Source of the DNA: a virus
IMG/VR virus record: IMGVR_UViG_3300010430_000247
Location: 1-36,557 of that record
Direction: 5' to 3' (one strand)
Length of the DNA: 36,557 nucleotides
Below, one piece after another: positions 1-7,441 of this stretch; the stretch's first letter is position 1; each line of letters starts with the position of its first letter. The notes under the pieces are model-generated. The model saw only the letters and a program-made list of their open reading frames with translations. It searched no databases and had not been told where the DNA came from. The position numbers were made by a program, and so were the translations under genes.

Positions 1-312
1 ATCGGGTTTTATGTAAATGTCTTTAGCGTAGCCTGTAGTACTGTAAAAACTAGAACTTAGACCACCCGCAGTCCCTGTTGTTATGTCCCACGCAGTGCTA
101 AAGTCCACCTCGCGCACCTTTACTGAGCTAGGGGATACTTCTACCTCAAGAAAAAATACTCTGTCGCCCTCGGGCTTGAAAAAAAGACCAGCGGTGATCG
201 TGGCCGCAGAGAGAGAAGCAGACACAGAGTCGTATGACATACCACTTAGCTTGTAGCTACTGACACCTGCACCCGCCCTAGCCATCAAAAGTTTTTGTAA
301 TGACGTTATCAT
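1..312 (-). CDS. Second beta-propeller repeat protein, 3' part beyond the window (first 104 residues)
   Basis: An open frame begins with ATG at 312, overlapping the preceding stop as ATGA, and runs to the left edge. The peptide starts MITSLQKLLMARAGAGVSSY and then enters SYDSVSASLSAATITAGLFF, KPEGDRVFFLEVE, REVDFSTAWDITTGTAG and AKDIYIKPD. This is the same blade pattern as in the 1208-residue adhesin (SYDSVSFSVSSQ, FFKPDGTKMYMVG, LSTAWDVSTASYD), although diverged and GC-richer. Unlike that protein it has no shared N-terminal module and no glycine-rich scaffold: repeats begin by residue ~20. It is probably a stand-alone propeller tip that partners the preceding NVAIG-repeat fibre. Length and end unknown. 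Confidence 0.7.
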   Translation of the reverse strand, partial: MITSLQKLLMARAGAGVSSYKLSGMSYDSVSASLSAATITAGLFFKPEGDRVFFLEVEVSPSSVKVREVDFSTAWDITTGTAGGLSSSFYSTTGYAKDIYIKPD

Positions 313-1709
313 GCCATTGCATCCCCTGCTAAGAAACCATACCAAGTTGTTCCACCGTCTACTGTCATAAAGGTGTATACGTCCGTCTCCCCGCTTGCGG
401 GTGCATCAGGAGCCGAGCCACCAGCCCAGTCAACCGAGGCAGGCCACGTCAGCGTGTGAGTGCCACCAGCCGTAATAATAAGGCTGAACGTGCCGACCTG
501 ACCAGACGAAGGGACACCCGTGAAGGTGAAGGTCGTGTTGCCCGAGGTCGTCAGCGTGTAGGTATCTCGCGCACCTACGTCCACCGATGGGGTGGTGCCT
601 GAGAGGGCAGCAGAGGTGTTATCAATGCCACAACCGGGAATACGGAAACGAGTTACTGAGGTGTTACCAAGAGTAATCTCGTTATTGACAGAAGTGGAAG
701 AAGCGTTAGAGTTATGACCGATAACAGTGTTGTTATCACCTGTCTCGGTGTCCCCAGCATTATTCCCTATAAAGGTGTTGTTATCGCCAGTCGTTAGGGC
801 TGCACCTGTGCTTCCGCCAACACATACATTGTTAGTACCAGTAGTGATGTTTGTGCCACTTTGATCACCTATTAGGATATTACTTTTCCCAGTAGTAATG
901 TCATAACCTGCTAGGTAACCTATGGCAACATTGTCAGCGGTGGCTTCTGTAGCAACACCAAGTCCCATTGCGCTATCGCCAAGGGCAATGTTCCGAGACC
1001 CAGTTGTAATGTTTCTTCCGGCGTTTCTACCAAACAGTACATTTGCGGTGCCGCTAGTTAAATCTTCCCCAGCAGAAGCCCCAATAGCAACGTTATCGTC
1101 TCCGGTTGTGACACCATTGCCCATAGCGTTTGGACCAATAGCAACATTATCAGAAGCCGTGGCCATGTTGGCTCCGGCGGTTCTACCTATTAGTGTGTTG
1201 TCGTCACCGGACGTTAATTCATAGCCGGATTGATACCCAATGGCGATATTGTACTGACCCCCAGTCAAATTGCCTTCGCCCATAGCTTGACCGCCGATGG
1301 AGACATTGTAATTCCCGTTCCCGCTCAAAAACGACAAATGCCCAACGGCAATATTGCCTATGCCAGTTGTGGTGTTTTCTCCCGCCTTAGTTCCAAGAAA
1401 AACATTCGAACTGCCGGAGGTTACGTCCTTACCAGCGTCAATACCAACTGCCGTATTGTTGTTAGTGGCGCTGGCAGAAGCTAAGGCACCAGACCCAAGC
1501 CCGACAGTAGTGGTTCCCGCAATCGCGTCAGAAAGGTCGTCAATTGAACTTGCGCCACCCGAGGGTGTCGCAAAAGATAATCCACCAGAGCCATTTGTAG
1601 ATAATACTTGACCACTACTTCCGTCGGTTGTGGGTAGAGTGAATGTTTCACCAAACTCTTTTAGATTAGTATCTCTAGCTAAATCACTTAGATTTCTAGT
1701 ATTACTCAT
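309..1709 (-). CDS. Fibre with YadA-head-like NVAIG repeats and a head-domain C-terminus
   Basis: 466 residues. Residues ~1-60 are an N-terminal phage module (LPTTDGSSGQVLSTNGSGGL, SFATPSGG). Residues ~80-345 are at least ten repeats of 18-30 residues with the core N-x-A/V-x-x-G-x-x-A-G-x-x-x-T-x-G (NTAVGIDAGKDVTSGSSN, NVAIGASAGEDLTSGTAN, NIALGDSAMG). These are the left-handed beta-roll repeats of trimeric autotransporter YadA heads, also used in phage fibres. Residues ~370-466 (NTTFTFTGVPSSGQVGTFSL, LTWPASVDWAGGSAP, WYGFLAG) match the C-terminal domain of the 145-residue protein at 6993. A good ribosome site (AGGAGA) precedes the ATG. The gene is GC-rich compared with its upstream neighbour. 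Its stop overlaps the next start as ATGA. Confidence 0.75.
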   Translation of the reverse strand: MSNTRNLSDLARDTNLKEFGETFTLPTTDGSSGQVLSTNGSGGLSFATPSGGASSIDDLSDAIAGTTTVGLGSGALASASATNNNTAVGIDAGKDVTSGSSNVFLGTKAGENTTTGIGNIAVGHLSFLSGNGNYNVSIGGQAMGEGNLTGGQYNIAIGYQSGYELTSGDDNTLIGRTAGANMATASDNVAIGPNAMGNGVTTGDDNVAIGASAGEDLTSGTANVLFGRNAGRNITTGSRNIALGDSAMGLGVATEATADNVAIGYLAGYDITTGKSNILIGDQSGTNITTGTNNVCVGGSTGAALTTGDNNTFIGNNAGDTETGDNNTVIGHNSNASSTSVNNEITLGNTSVTRFRIPGCGIDNTSAALSGTTPSVDVGARDTYTLTTSGNTTFTFTGVPSSGQVGTFSLIITAGGTHTLTWPASVDWAGGSAPDAPASGETDVYTFMTVDGGTTWYGFLAGDAMA

Positions 1710-1741
1710 TATGGTCTCCTAGGACTCTTTATTTATTACGG

Positions 1742-1749
1742 TATTTATA
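1742..1749 (-). promoter_or_regulatory. T4-type late promoter (TATAAATA)
   Basis: A perfect TATAAATA on the minus strand, overlapping the 3' end of the DUF4376-like gene and 33 nt upstream of the start at 1709. A second near-match (AATAAATA at 1730-1737) lies just downstream; the perfect copy has the spacing typical of the other candidates. Confidence 0.65.
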
Positions 1750-2377
1750 CTTCAGGTGCAGTGTTTGCTTCTTCAACTTCTTCAACAATGTTCCATCTAA
1801 TATCAAACTCATAAACTTCTTGTGCAGTAGTTAGAGCTTTTAGTTGAGCCTTTTTAATCCAAGATTGCGCATACTCATTTTCAATTTGCGCAAATACACT
1901 TTCTCCCATTTCAATAGCTTCTTCTGGCGTAAGTGTATAAGGTTGATTATCTGCGGCCATGAATGTTATAGTATCCGTTTCATTGCGCATTACTTTCAAT
2001 GATGCTTTTTGAACAATGTTTGTGAGATTTTGAATGTCAGGCTTACCTTGTCTCACGTCAACAGGTATGGTTTGACCAGTGCTTAGAACAACCGTTTTTT
2101 GACTATAGATAAGCTGTTCTCGTAAAGCGTTTATCTGATGTTCTTTTTCAGCCTTTAACTGATCCGCTGGCTTGTCTGATACAGCCCAACTAGCACCTGT
2201 CCAATTTAAATTTTCCCAAGCATTGACAGCAGGTTTATCTGGTGCTACTGTGTAGCCAGCATCTTCTATTTCTTGTACTGTGAAAGAAGACGGATCAGTT
2301 CTAGTTCTACCATCAGAAAGAGTTATTCTGTGTGGTAGAGGTTTTGGGTATTGTGATTTGTATGAGTATAGTGTCAT
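1745..2377 (-). CDS. DUF4376-like protein, putative fibre-assembly accessory
   Basis: 210 residues. The first ~75 residues (MTLYSYKSQYPKPLPHRITL, FTVQEIEDAGYTVAPDKP, NLNWTGASWAV) describe a small beta domain. From ~80 to 190 a helical part INALREQL, TIPVDVRQGKPDIQNLTNIV, ASLKVMRNETDTITFMAADN and TLTPEEAIEMGESVF follows the pattern of DUF4376, a domain attached to or encoded beside phage tail-fibre proteins. It could act in fibre folding or attachment; this is known only by association. It closes its cassette, and its stop lies next to the late promoter of the following one. Ribosome site GAAAGG upstream. Confidence 0.6.
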   Translation of the reverse strand: MTLYSYKSQYPKPLPHRITLSDGRTRTDPSSFTVQEIEDAGYTVAPDKPAVNAWENLNWTGASWAVSDKPADQLKAEKEHQINALREQLIYSQKTVVLSTGQTIPVDVRQGKPDIQNLTNIVQKASLKVMRNETDTITFMAADNQPYTLTPEEAIEMGESVFAQIENEYAQSWIKKAQLKALTTAQEVYEFDIRWNIVEEVEEANTAPEV

Positions 2378-2411
2378 GGTTAACCTTTCATTGAAATAGC
2401 TTATTACTTTA

Positions 2412-3161
2412 TTATCTCCAAACTGCTACCCCCAAAGCGGTACCTTGTGAAGGTGCTGTGCCAGTTGTTGAAACTATTGTGTGAGTTTGCGTTGATGTTG
2501 TAACCAATGAAGCGCCTGTCGCACCAGTCAACCCCCCTCCAATTTGTTCATCATATCTTTCTGTGACTCCAGACCAAGTATGCGCATACACATTACCTGA
2601 TGTATGCGCAGCTATAATAGCTGAACCTGAACTGATTGAAGTTGTATTAACTGTTCTAGTAGTAACAAAATTAACATCAGTATCTGATCCAGTAAATGTT
2701 GGGGTAGTTGAAATGTAACCCTGTATCGTATAAACTCCAATCCCGCATCTGAATGGTCCGCTTGGGTAGTTGACAGTAACTGAAGTGGTGGATGAACTTA
2801 ATTCAGCATACCACAAAGATACATGTGCGACTCCTGATGATGAACCGGTTGAAGTAGCAGATACTGCTTGTGTGGCCGTTACTCCTCCTATCGTTACACT
2901 AGATGCAGGTACGCTTGTGCCCACTGTAGTTTCGCTGTGAACGGCAATCACTGCCAATGACGGACCAATACTAGCGGTAGTAAAATTATATGTCGTCAAT
3001 GAACTATTATTGCTATATGTGTTTACGAATGCTGATGCTGTTGGTCCACTAGGCCATATTACATCACGCTTCGCTCTAAGCTGTTCTCGCAAACCCCAAA
3101 CGCCACTAGCTTCTGTGATAGTGGGTGAATTTGGTATCCCTATGATTCCGCCGTTTTTCAT
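2412..3161 (-). CDS. Phage adhesin-like protein with GVWGLREQ leader
   Basis: 249 residues. Residues 1-45 contain GGIIGIPNSPTITEASGVWG and LREQLRAKRDVIWP, a leader I recognise at the start of many short tail proteins of marine phages, probably an anchoring motif. The rest is Ser/Thr/Gly-rich beta structure (SLAVIAVHSETTVG, SVTIGGVTATQAVS, GVAHVSLWYAELSSSTTSVT, GIGVYTIQGY, GSAIIAAHTSGNVYAHTWSG) resembling the fold pattern of the 221-residue protein at 6328. It overlaps the preceding gene by ATGA. Likely another small receptor-binding or decoration protein; the ligand is unknown. Confidence 0.6.
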   Translation of the reverse strand: MKNGGIIGIPNSPTITEASGVWGLREQLRAKRDVIWPSGPTASAFVNTYSNNSSLTTYNFTTASIGPSLAVIAVHSETTVGTSVPASSVTIGGVTATQAVSATSTGSSSGVAHVSLWYAELSSSTTSVTVNYPSGPFRCGIGVYTIQGYISTTPTFTGSDTDVNFVTTRTVNTTSISSGSAIIAAHTSGNVYAHTWSGVTERYDEQIGGGLTGATGASLVTTSTQTHTIVSTTGTAPSQGTALGVAVWR

Positions 3162-5314
3162 AGTCCGTAGCTACCTTTTAACGCATTATAGTTTTGCGTT
3201 ATTTCTCGTTGCGTCAACGCTTTTTCATATACAAGCATAAAACCTATTCGCCCATTCCATTCTCTTGCCACATCGTGATTCCACGTCCCAATACGGGCAT
3301 TAGTCTGCGCTGAAGGTGTCACATAAGTATCAGTTCCAGAGTTGTCTAATACGCCATTTTTATACCATGACCAGTTGCCGCTAGACTGATCGTGTGTAAC
3401 TGCCCAAATTTCCCAAACTCCAGTACTTAAAATACTAGTTGAAGTCATGTTAGTACCATCAGTAGTAAGAGGTCCAGGATTTTCTCTAAATATTAATTTA
3501 TTTGCTGGTGTACCATTTGAATCTGGAAAGATGCACCACCCATTAAGAGCATTTCCGCCATCACTTTTATCTATTATTCGCTGAAAGTTATCTCCAGGCC
3601 CATCCCAATATGTGGCAAACATAATTGTCAATCCGCCGTCAGCAGGACTAGATAGTTGAAGTGGGTTGGAAGTTGTAATGGTACCAAGTTCTATGTAATC
3701 ATCTAAGCCATCAAATTCAAAATAAGTAGAATTGTATACTGCACCACCTGTCACTACACCGTCATTATTTTGACCACTAACATCCCACCAACGCTCTTCT
3801 CGTTTTATTGCTGTTGTGCCTGTTTTTACAGGACGACTGTAGTTACTCATTGGTCCTCGCTGAAGTTGCGGGTTCCAAAAAGTGTTTGAACCCGTGGCAG
3901 TGGGGTCGCCCACAAGACCAGCGCCTGCTGACCCTACTACTGGATAAATATTACAAACCATTCTATCGTAACCAGCACCTTCAGTTTGAACCTCAAACAT
4001 AACACGCCACCAGTCACCCTCAGAAACAACTTGCATATTTGTTGAATTAACTGCAACAAAATCTCCATTATCAGGGTTTAAGTAAGAGTCATAGACAGTT
4101 CCATTAGTATAACTAGGGGTATCTACAAAATAAATTTGTATAAGTGCCCACGGGCCGCCAGTGTTCTTTTTGATGTGGTATATTGCTGTCATTGTTTGAA
4201 CAGTTTCATAAACAGCATCATTGTTATCATCTACTATATATACTGCGGCAAAGTTTGCAGCATCATTATCTGATAAAATAAACGCATCATTTTGTCCATC
4301 AACGCCTGTAGTTGCTGTAGATGAAACGCTATTTACAGGTATCCAATCTGGATATGATGAAGGAGTAATATCTGTTGAATAAGGAATAAAGTTTTCTGAA
4401 ACACCATAACTCTTTTCATTTACTGCGTCCATCCAAAGCACTAAGCTATTAGTGTATATATCTGGTAAAAAGTTTTTATAACTTGCGTCTAAATTCCAAA
4501 GACCTGTATTTTTTTTGTTACCGATGACAATTATACCAGAATTGTAAATGTCGCTTGCATCGGTTGCTGTTAATGCGACTTCATTCCAGTAACATACATC
4601 TTGTAATCGCCCATCATAACTTGCGTAAGTAATGTTAGCGTTCAAATGATTTCGTGCTGCGCCAGAACCGATTCTAACATCGCCTACGTGCTCTAATAAA
4701 TCTGTTCCGACTGAGCTTGTCGCTTGCCCAGCAAGACTTCCATTTAAGTAAATCTTAATATTATTTGAACCAAGTGTTAAATCAAATGTGACTAAGCAAT
4801 GATAGGTGGTTCCTGTGGAAACAGAAGCAGTAGCGTGACCTCCTGATATATTACTTTCGCCTAAATTAGCATAAATCAGACCATTATCTAAATAAATTGA
4901 CATCCAGTTTGTACCACCACCTTCTTCCCAGATGCACGGATAAGTACCAGAACCAGTAGTGTCAGCATTAAACCAAAAAGATATAGAACGCTTTGTCCAA
5001 ACATACCCAGTTCCACCATTTATAAGTGGATCGTTAGCGGTTGTAAGATATTCAGACCCTGACATATCTGCGCTTTGATATCCTGGGAAAGTTTGTATTA
5101 GTCCCGTGGTGTACGAAAACGTTCCAGTTGGTGTAGTACTATGAGATCCCTCTTCATTAGTTGTTGCATTCAGCGTCCATCTAAAATCAGGAGCACCTCC
5201 TGAAACTGAATTAATAGCGGTGTTGTAATTAATATCAGGAAAATATTCATAGAAACTAGTGTCACTATAATCCGCAGTTCTGCCTATAAATCCACCATTA
5301 TCTAATAAGGTCAT
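3158..5314 (-). CDS. Two-LamG adhesin with a carbohydrate-binding-like domain inserted in the second LamG
   Basis: 718 residues. Residues ~80-265 are a first LamG-type domain (SISFWFNADTTGSG, YLDNGLIYANLGES, YHCLVTFDLT, IKIYLNGSLAGQ, GRLQDVCYWNEVALT). A second LamG begins at ~290 (LVLWMDAVNEKSYG) but is interrupted at ~305-507. It resumes with ERWWDVSGQNNDGVVTGGAV, FEFDGLDDYIELG and GRIGFMLVYEKALTQREITQ. The interruption (FIPYSTDI, SYPDWIPVNS, WALIQIYFVD, GDWWRVMFEVQ, FWNPQLQRGPMSNYSRP) follows the layout of carbohydrate-binding-like domains of phage head-spike/tail proteins that end in WGAQLE...SYIPT. The product is probably a glycan-binding tip. Its stop overlaps the next start (ATGA). No enzymatic motif seen. 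Confidence 0.75.
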   Translation of the reverse strand: MTLLDNGGFIGRTADYSDTSFYEYFPDINYNTAINSVSGGAPDFRWTLNATTNEEGSHSTTPTGTFSYTTGLIQTFPGYQSADMSGSEYLTTANDPLINGGTGYVWTKRSISFWFNADTTGSGTYPCIWEEGGGTNWMSIYLDNGLIYANLGESNISGGHATASVSTGTTYHCLVTFDLTLGSNNIKIYLNGSLAGQATSSVGTDLLEHVGDVRIGSGAARNHLNANITYASYDGRLQDVCYWNEVALTATDASDIYNSGIIVIGNKKNTGLWNLDASYKNFLPDIYTNSLVLWMDAVNEKSYGVSENFIPYSTDITPSSYPDWIPVNSVSSTATTGVDGQNDAFILSDNDAANFAAVYIVDDNNDAVYETVQTMTAIYHIKKNTGGPWALIQIYFVDTPSYTNGTVYDSYLNPDNGDFVAVNSTNMQVVSEGDWWRVMFEVQTEGAGYDRMVCNIYPVVGSAGAGLVGDPTATGSNTFWNPQLQRGPMSNYSRPVKTGTTAIKREERWWDVSGQNNDGVVTGGAVYNSTYFEFDGLDDYIELGTITTSNPLQLSSPADGGLTIMFATYWDGPGDNFQRIIDKSDGGNALNGWCIFPDSNGTPANKLIFRENPGPLTTDGTNMTSTSILSTGVWEIWAVTHDQSSGNWSWYKNGVLDNSGTDTYVTPSAQTNARIGTWNHDVAREWNGRIGFMLVYEKALTQREITQNYNALKGSYGL

Positions 5315-5323
5315 AATAAATCC

Positions 5324-5689
5324 TTATGCGTCATCAATGATTTCGTATGAACACACTGCCTGCAGGTCACCATTTGCGCTAGCCAAGCAACGAATGGCAT
5401 CACCCTCTTCTAAGTAAATTGACATGTCTTTAGACAAAACTACTAATGTAGAATCGGCAGGAATTGTTATTGTTCTAGCTAAGTAATAAGCAGTAGATGA
5501 ACGAAAAAGATCAATACTTATGTCCGCTGCATTGACGCCATCTACATTTGAAACTACAATAGAATTTACTTTATAGAGTTTATTGCTACTTGTAGAGTTA
5601 GTTGTGATAGCTGTTTCAGTTGTTGTTACATTCATCACATCCGTTTTACCAAGAATGCTTGAAACGTTTACTACGTTTGGTGCTGCCAT
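5324..5689 (-). CDS. Small conserved virion protein
   Basis: 121 residues beginning MAAPNVVNVSSILGKTDVMN. It continues with KLYKVNSIVVSNVDGVNAAD, LARTITIPADSTLVVLSKD, IYLEEGDAIRCLASANGDLQ and a C-terminal CSYEIIDD. I recall proteins of this type among T4-like marine phage virion genes, unannotated beyond structural. Composition suggests an all-beta domain of about eight strands. It begins a cassette (possible late promoter and TAGGAGA ribosome site upstream) and is followed within 9 nt by the double-LamG gene, so it may attach that adhesin to the baseplate. Function inferred from position only. Confidence 0.6.
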   Translation of the reverse strand: MAAPNVVNVSSILGKTDVMNVTTTETAITTNSTSSNKLYKVNSIVVSNVDGVNAADISIDLFRSSTAYYLARTITIPADSTLVVLSKDMSIYLEEGDAIRCLASANGDLQAVCSYEIIDDA

Positions 5690-5701
5690 TTTATTCTCCT
5701 A

Positions 5702-6208
5702 TTACATCCAGTATTTATCGTCAATGTAATCAACTGGGATTGGATCCATTGCTTCTAATTCATCTGATTTTGCGCGTATTACTTTAATTTGATCCCACAG
5801 TGCTTGACCTGCTGCAACTTCCGCTTGCTCTTCTAGTGACCAGTTTTGTACACCTTTAATGGCGAGTTCTGCCGCACGCGCTGTTAGGTTGCGTTGTTTC
5901 CAATCAGGCAGTATTTCATAAATTCTACGTTGTGCTTCTTCTTTGACCATTTCTACTGTAGCTGGGATATTTACTACTGTCCAACCAATAACCCAATTGC
6001 CTTGTTGGTCTTGAGTAGGTAATTCATCTTGAACTGCGCGTTGCCAAACCTCTGTAGTTGGACGATCCGAAACTGTTACTGGGTAAACATCATATTCAGC
6101 CAGTACTGCGTAGGGTACTATTTTCGGAAATGAAATGTTTGAGTTATCACGATGAAGTTTCTTAATTGTGTATATTTCAGGCTTTCCGTTTGTTAGTTTA
6201 ACATACAT
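5702..6208 (-). CDS. Putative tail-fibre assembly chaperone-like protein
   Basis: 168 residues. The N-terminal half (MYVKLTNGKPEIYTIKKLHR, then AEYDVYPVTVSDRPTTEVW and NWVIGWTV) and the C-terminal half (EEAQRRIYEILPDWKQRNLT, ARAAELA ... WDQIKVIRAKSDELEAM) match an arrangement recurrent in small proteins beside phage tail-fibre genes. I regard it as a candidate fibre-assembly (Tfa-like) factor; no mechanism can be read from sequence. It ends the cassette of the 978-residue fibre, comparable to the 227- and 210-residue proteins that end other cassettes. The candidate promoter of the next cassette is embedded in its last codons. Confidence 0.6.
   Translation of the reverse strand: MYVKLTNGKPEIYTIKKLHRDNSNISFPKIVPYAVLAEYDVYPVTVSDRPTTEVWQRAVQDELPTQDQQGNWVIGWTVVNIPATVEMVKEEAQRRIYEILPDWKQRNLTARAAELAIKGVQNWSLEEQAEVAAGQALWDQIKVIRAKSDELEAMDPIPVDYIDDKYWM
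5712..5719 (-). promoter_or_regulatory. Possible late promoter (GATAAATA)
   Basis: GATAAATA on the minus strand, within the final codons of the 168-residue gene (DDKYWM) and 23 nt upstream of the start at 5689. It matches NATAAATA, but because it also encodes protein it may be coincidental. Confidence 0.35.
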
Positions 6209-6327
6209 TTTTAATTTCCTTTATTTTCTTGTGGGCTGTCTTTACGAAGATGCTTAAATGGGCATTGCTGTCACTCCCCGTTGATCTGTTTTGCGTACAT
6301 GGTTTTTGCCCCTTATGTCTCTACGTT
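6209..6327. other. 119-nt intergenic gap
   Basis: Between the 221-residue protein and the next gene. It holds no plausible gene (the only ATG-started minus-strand frames are 3 and 9 codons), no TATAAATA-like element and no strong hairpin. Only the AAGGAAATT ribosome site of the next gene is recognisable, at its 3' end. Confidence 0.5.
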
Positions 6328-6993
6328 TCAGGTGAAGGTGATTGTTGTTGTACGGTTTTCGGTATTGATGCTGCCGTCGTTACTACCCCAAACCCCGGGA
6401 TTATCGCTACTAAGCGTGTCAATCTTGTACGCAATCCCAGTAGACGAGTAACCGGGGGGGCTTGTTTTATAAGCCTCATCGGCCAAAGTGTAACCAGACG
6501 GGGCAATATCGAGTCTTCTAAGGGTATCCTCAAAATGCGCAGTCGTTATCCACAAATCCCCGTTCGCGGTGAGGTTTGGAGGGTCTGCTGCCCCGGGGGT
6601 TGAGGCAAAGGTAAACGCCCTATTCACATACCCAGTCACCCCCTCAAAGACAGAAGCCACAACGCTAAGGCTTTCCCAGTTACCAGAGCCTACACCACTT
6701 GGACTCGGGTTTGTGTCCCCAGCGCCAACAAATCTATAGCCAACATACGTACCCACTAAGGTTTCGTCTGTCTCGTTGTAGATGGCTGTAAAAGGCATCC
6801 CGGTCCAAGACCAAGTACTATCCGCTTTATCCATAAATGTGAAAGCGATCACAACCAAATCGCCGGGTGACGCGACACTGAGGACGTTTAGCGACCAAGT
6901 GCTTGCGTTAGAGCGCGTCATAGTTACAGACCCAACATACGCGATTTGTTTTTCTGCCGCGCCACCAGCACCTTGTATTTTATGAAACAGCAT
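6328..6993 (-). CDS. Phage adhesin-like beta-sandwich protein
   Basis: 221 residues from the ATG at 6993, chosen because it overlaps the previous stop as TGATG. An upstream start at 7044 would place 51 nt inside the preceding gene in a second frame. The core reads SPGDLVVIAFTFMDKADSTW, SVVASVFEGV, PPNLTANGDLWITTAHFED, APSGYTLADEAY and STGIAYKI, a pattern I recognise from single-domain structural proteins in marine phages and some bacterial surface proteins. No catalytic residues apparent. The DNA is distinctly GC-rich (about 60% in places), unlike its downstream neighbours. Possibly a distal tip bound to the preceding head-domain protein; inferred from coupling only. Confidence 0.55.
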   Translation of the reverse strand: MLFHKIQGAGGAAEKQIAYVGSVTMTRSNASTWSLNVLSVASPGDLVVIAFTFMDKADSTWSWTGMPFTAIYNETDETLVGTYVGYRFVGAGDTNPSPSGVGSGNWESLSVVASVFEGVTGYVNRAFTFASTPGAADPPNLTANGDLWITTAHFEDTLRRLDIAPSGYTLADEAYKTSPPGYSSTGIAYKIDTLSSDNPGVWGSNDGSINTENRTTTITFT

Positions 6994-7430
6994 CAGGAAC
7001 CATCCCCCACGAGAGCCCCGTAGAGCGTTGTGCTGACTTTCCACAGGGCAATGACTGTAAAGCCTGTGGTTGCAAGCGTAGGAGCAGAGCCACCGTTATT
7101 GACCCATGTGATCGTTGGCCAAGTGATTGTGTATGCGGTACCATCATCCACCATCAGCGTGATCGCCTGACCAGCAGAGAATCCGTCTGTGTAAGTCGTG
7201 TTGTCAGTTAGCGTGTGTGTCTGCACCGAACCATTATCAGGCTCCAAGGCAACACTCGTACCGCTCAGAGTGTAGACATCCTCAGTGATAGTCCCTGCCG
7301 CGATGACAGGATTAGTAGCAGTCAAAAAGGTACTCGATATTGACCAAGCCGTGCCGTCCCAAATCCAAGTTGTACCATTGGCCGTATACGTATCATCTAC
7401 TGCTGGACTATCTGGAAAATTTAATGCCAT
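6993..7430 (-). CDS. Small fibre head-domain protein
   Basis: 145 residues. The N-terminal third (NFPDSPAVDDTYTANGTTW, IWDGTAWSISS) is a short module common at the start of phage tail proteins. The rest (GSVQTHTLTDNTTYTDGFSA, GQAITLMVDDG, YTITWPTITWVNNGGSAPTL, then WKVSTTLYGALVGDGS) matches the C-terminal domain of the protein at 309-1709 in order and spacing (NTTFTF, GQVGTFSLIITAGG, LTWPASVDWAGGSAP, YGFLAG). It is therefore a stand-alone version of a fibre tip domain. Ribosome site AAGGAGATAAAG. The stop overlaps the next start (TGATG). The local GC content is clearly above that of most genes in the window. Confidence 0.65.
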   Translation of the reverse strand: MALNFPDSPAVDDTYTANGTTWIWDGTAWSISSTFLTATNPVIAAGTITEDVYTLSGTSVALEPDNGSVQTHTLTDNTTYTDGFSAGQAITLMVDDGTAYTITWPTITWVNNGGSAPTLATTGFTVIALWKVSTTLYGALVGDGS

Positions 7431-7441
7431 TCTTTATCTCC

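Noticed and set aside
922-1611. Open frames on the plus strand opposite the NVAIG-repeat fibre, and similar plus-strand frames throughout
   Set aside because: They are mirror images of low-complexity or repeat coding sequence on the minus strand, lack ribosome sites and operon context, and have implausible compositions.
6321-6533. 70-residue minus-strand frame overlapping the 221-residue adhesin-like gene
   Set aside because: It lies in another frame of a GC-rich coding gene, has no supporting ribosome site, and would extend only slightly beyond it.
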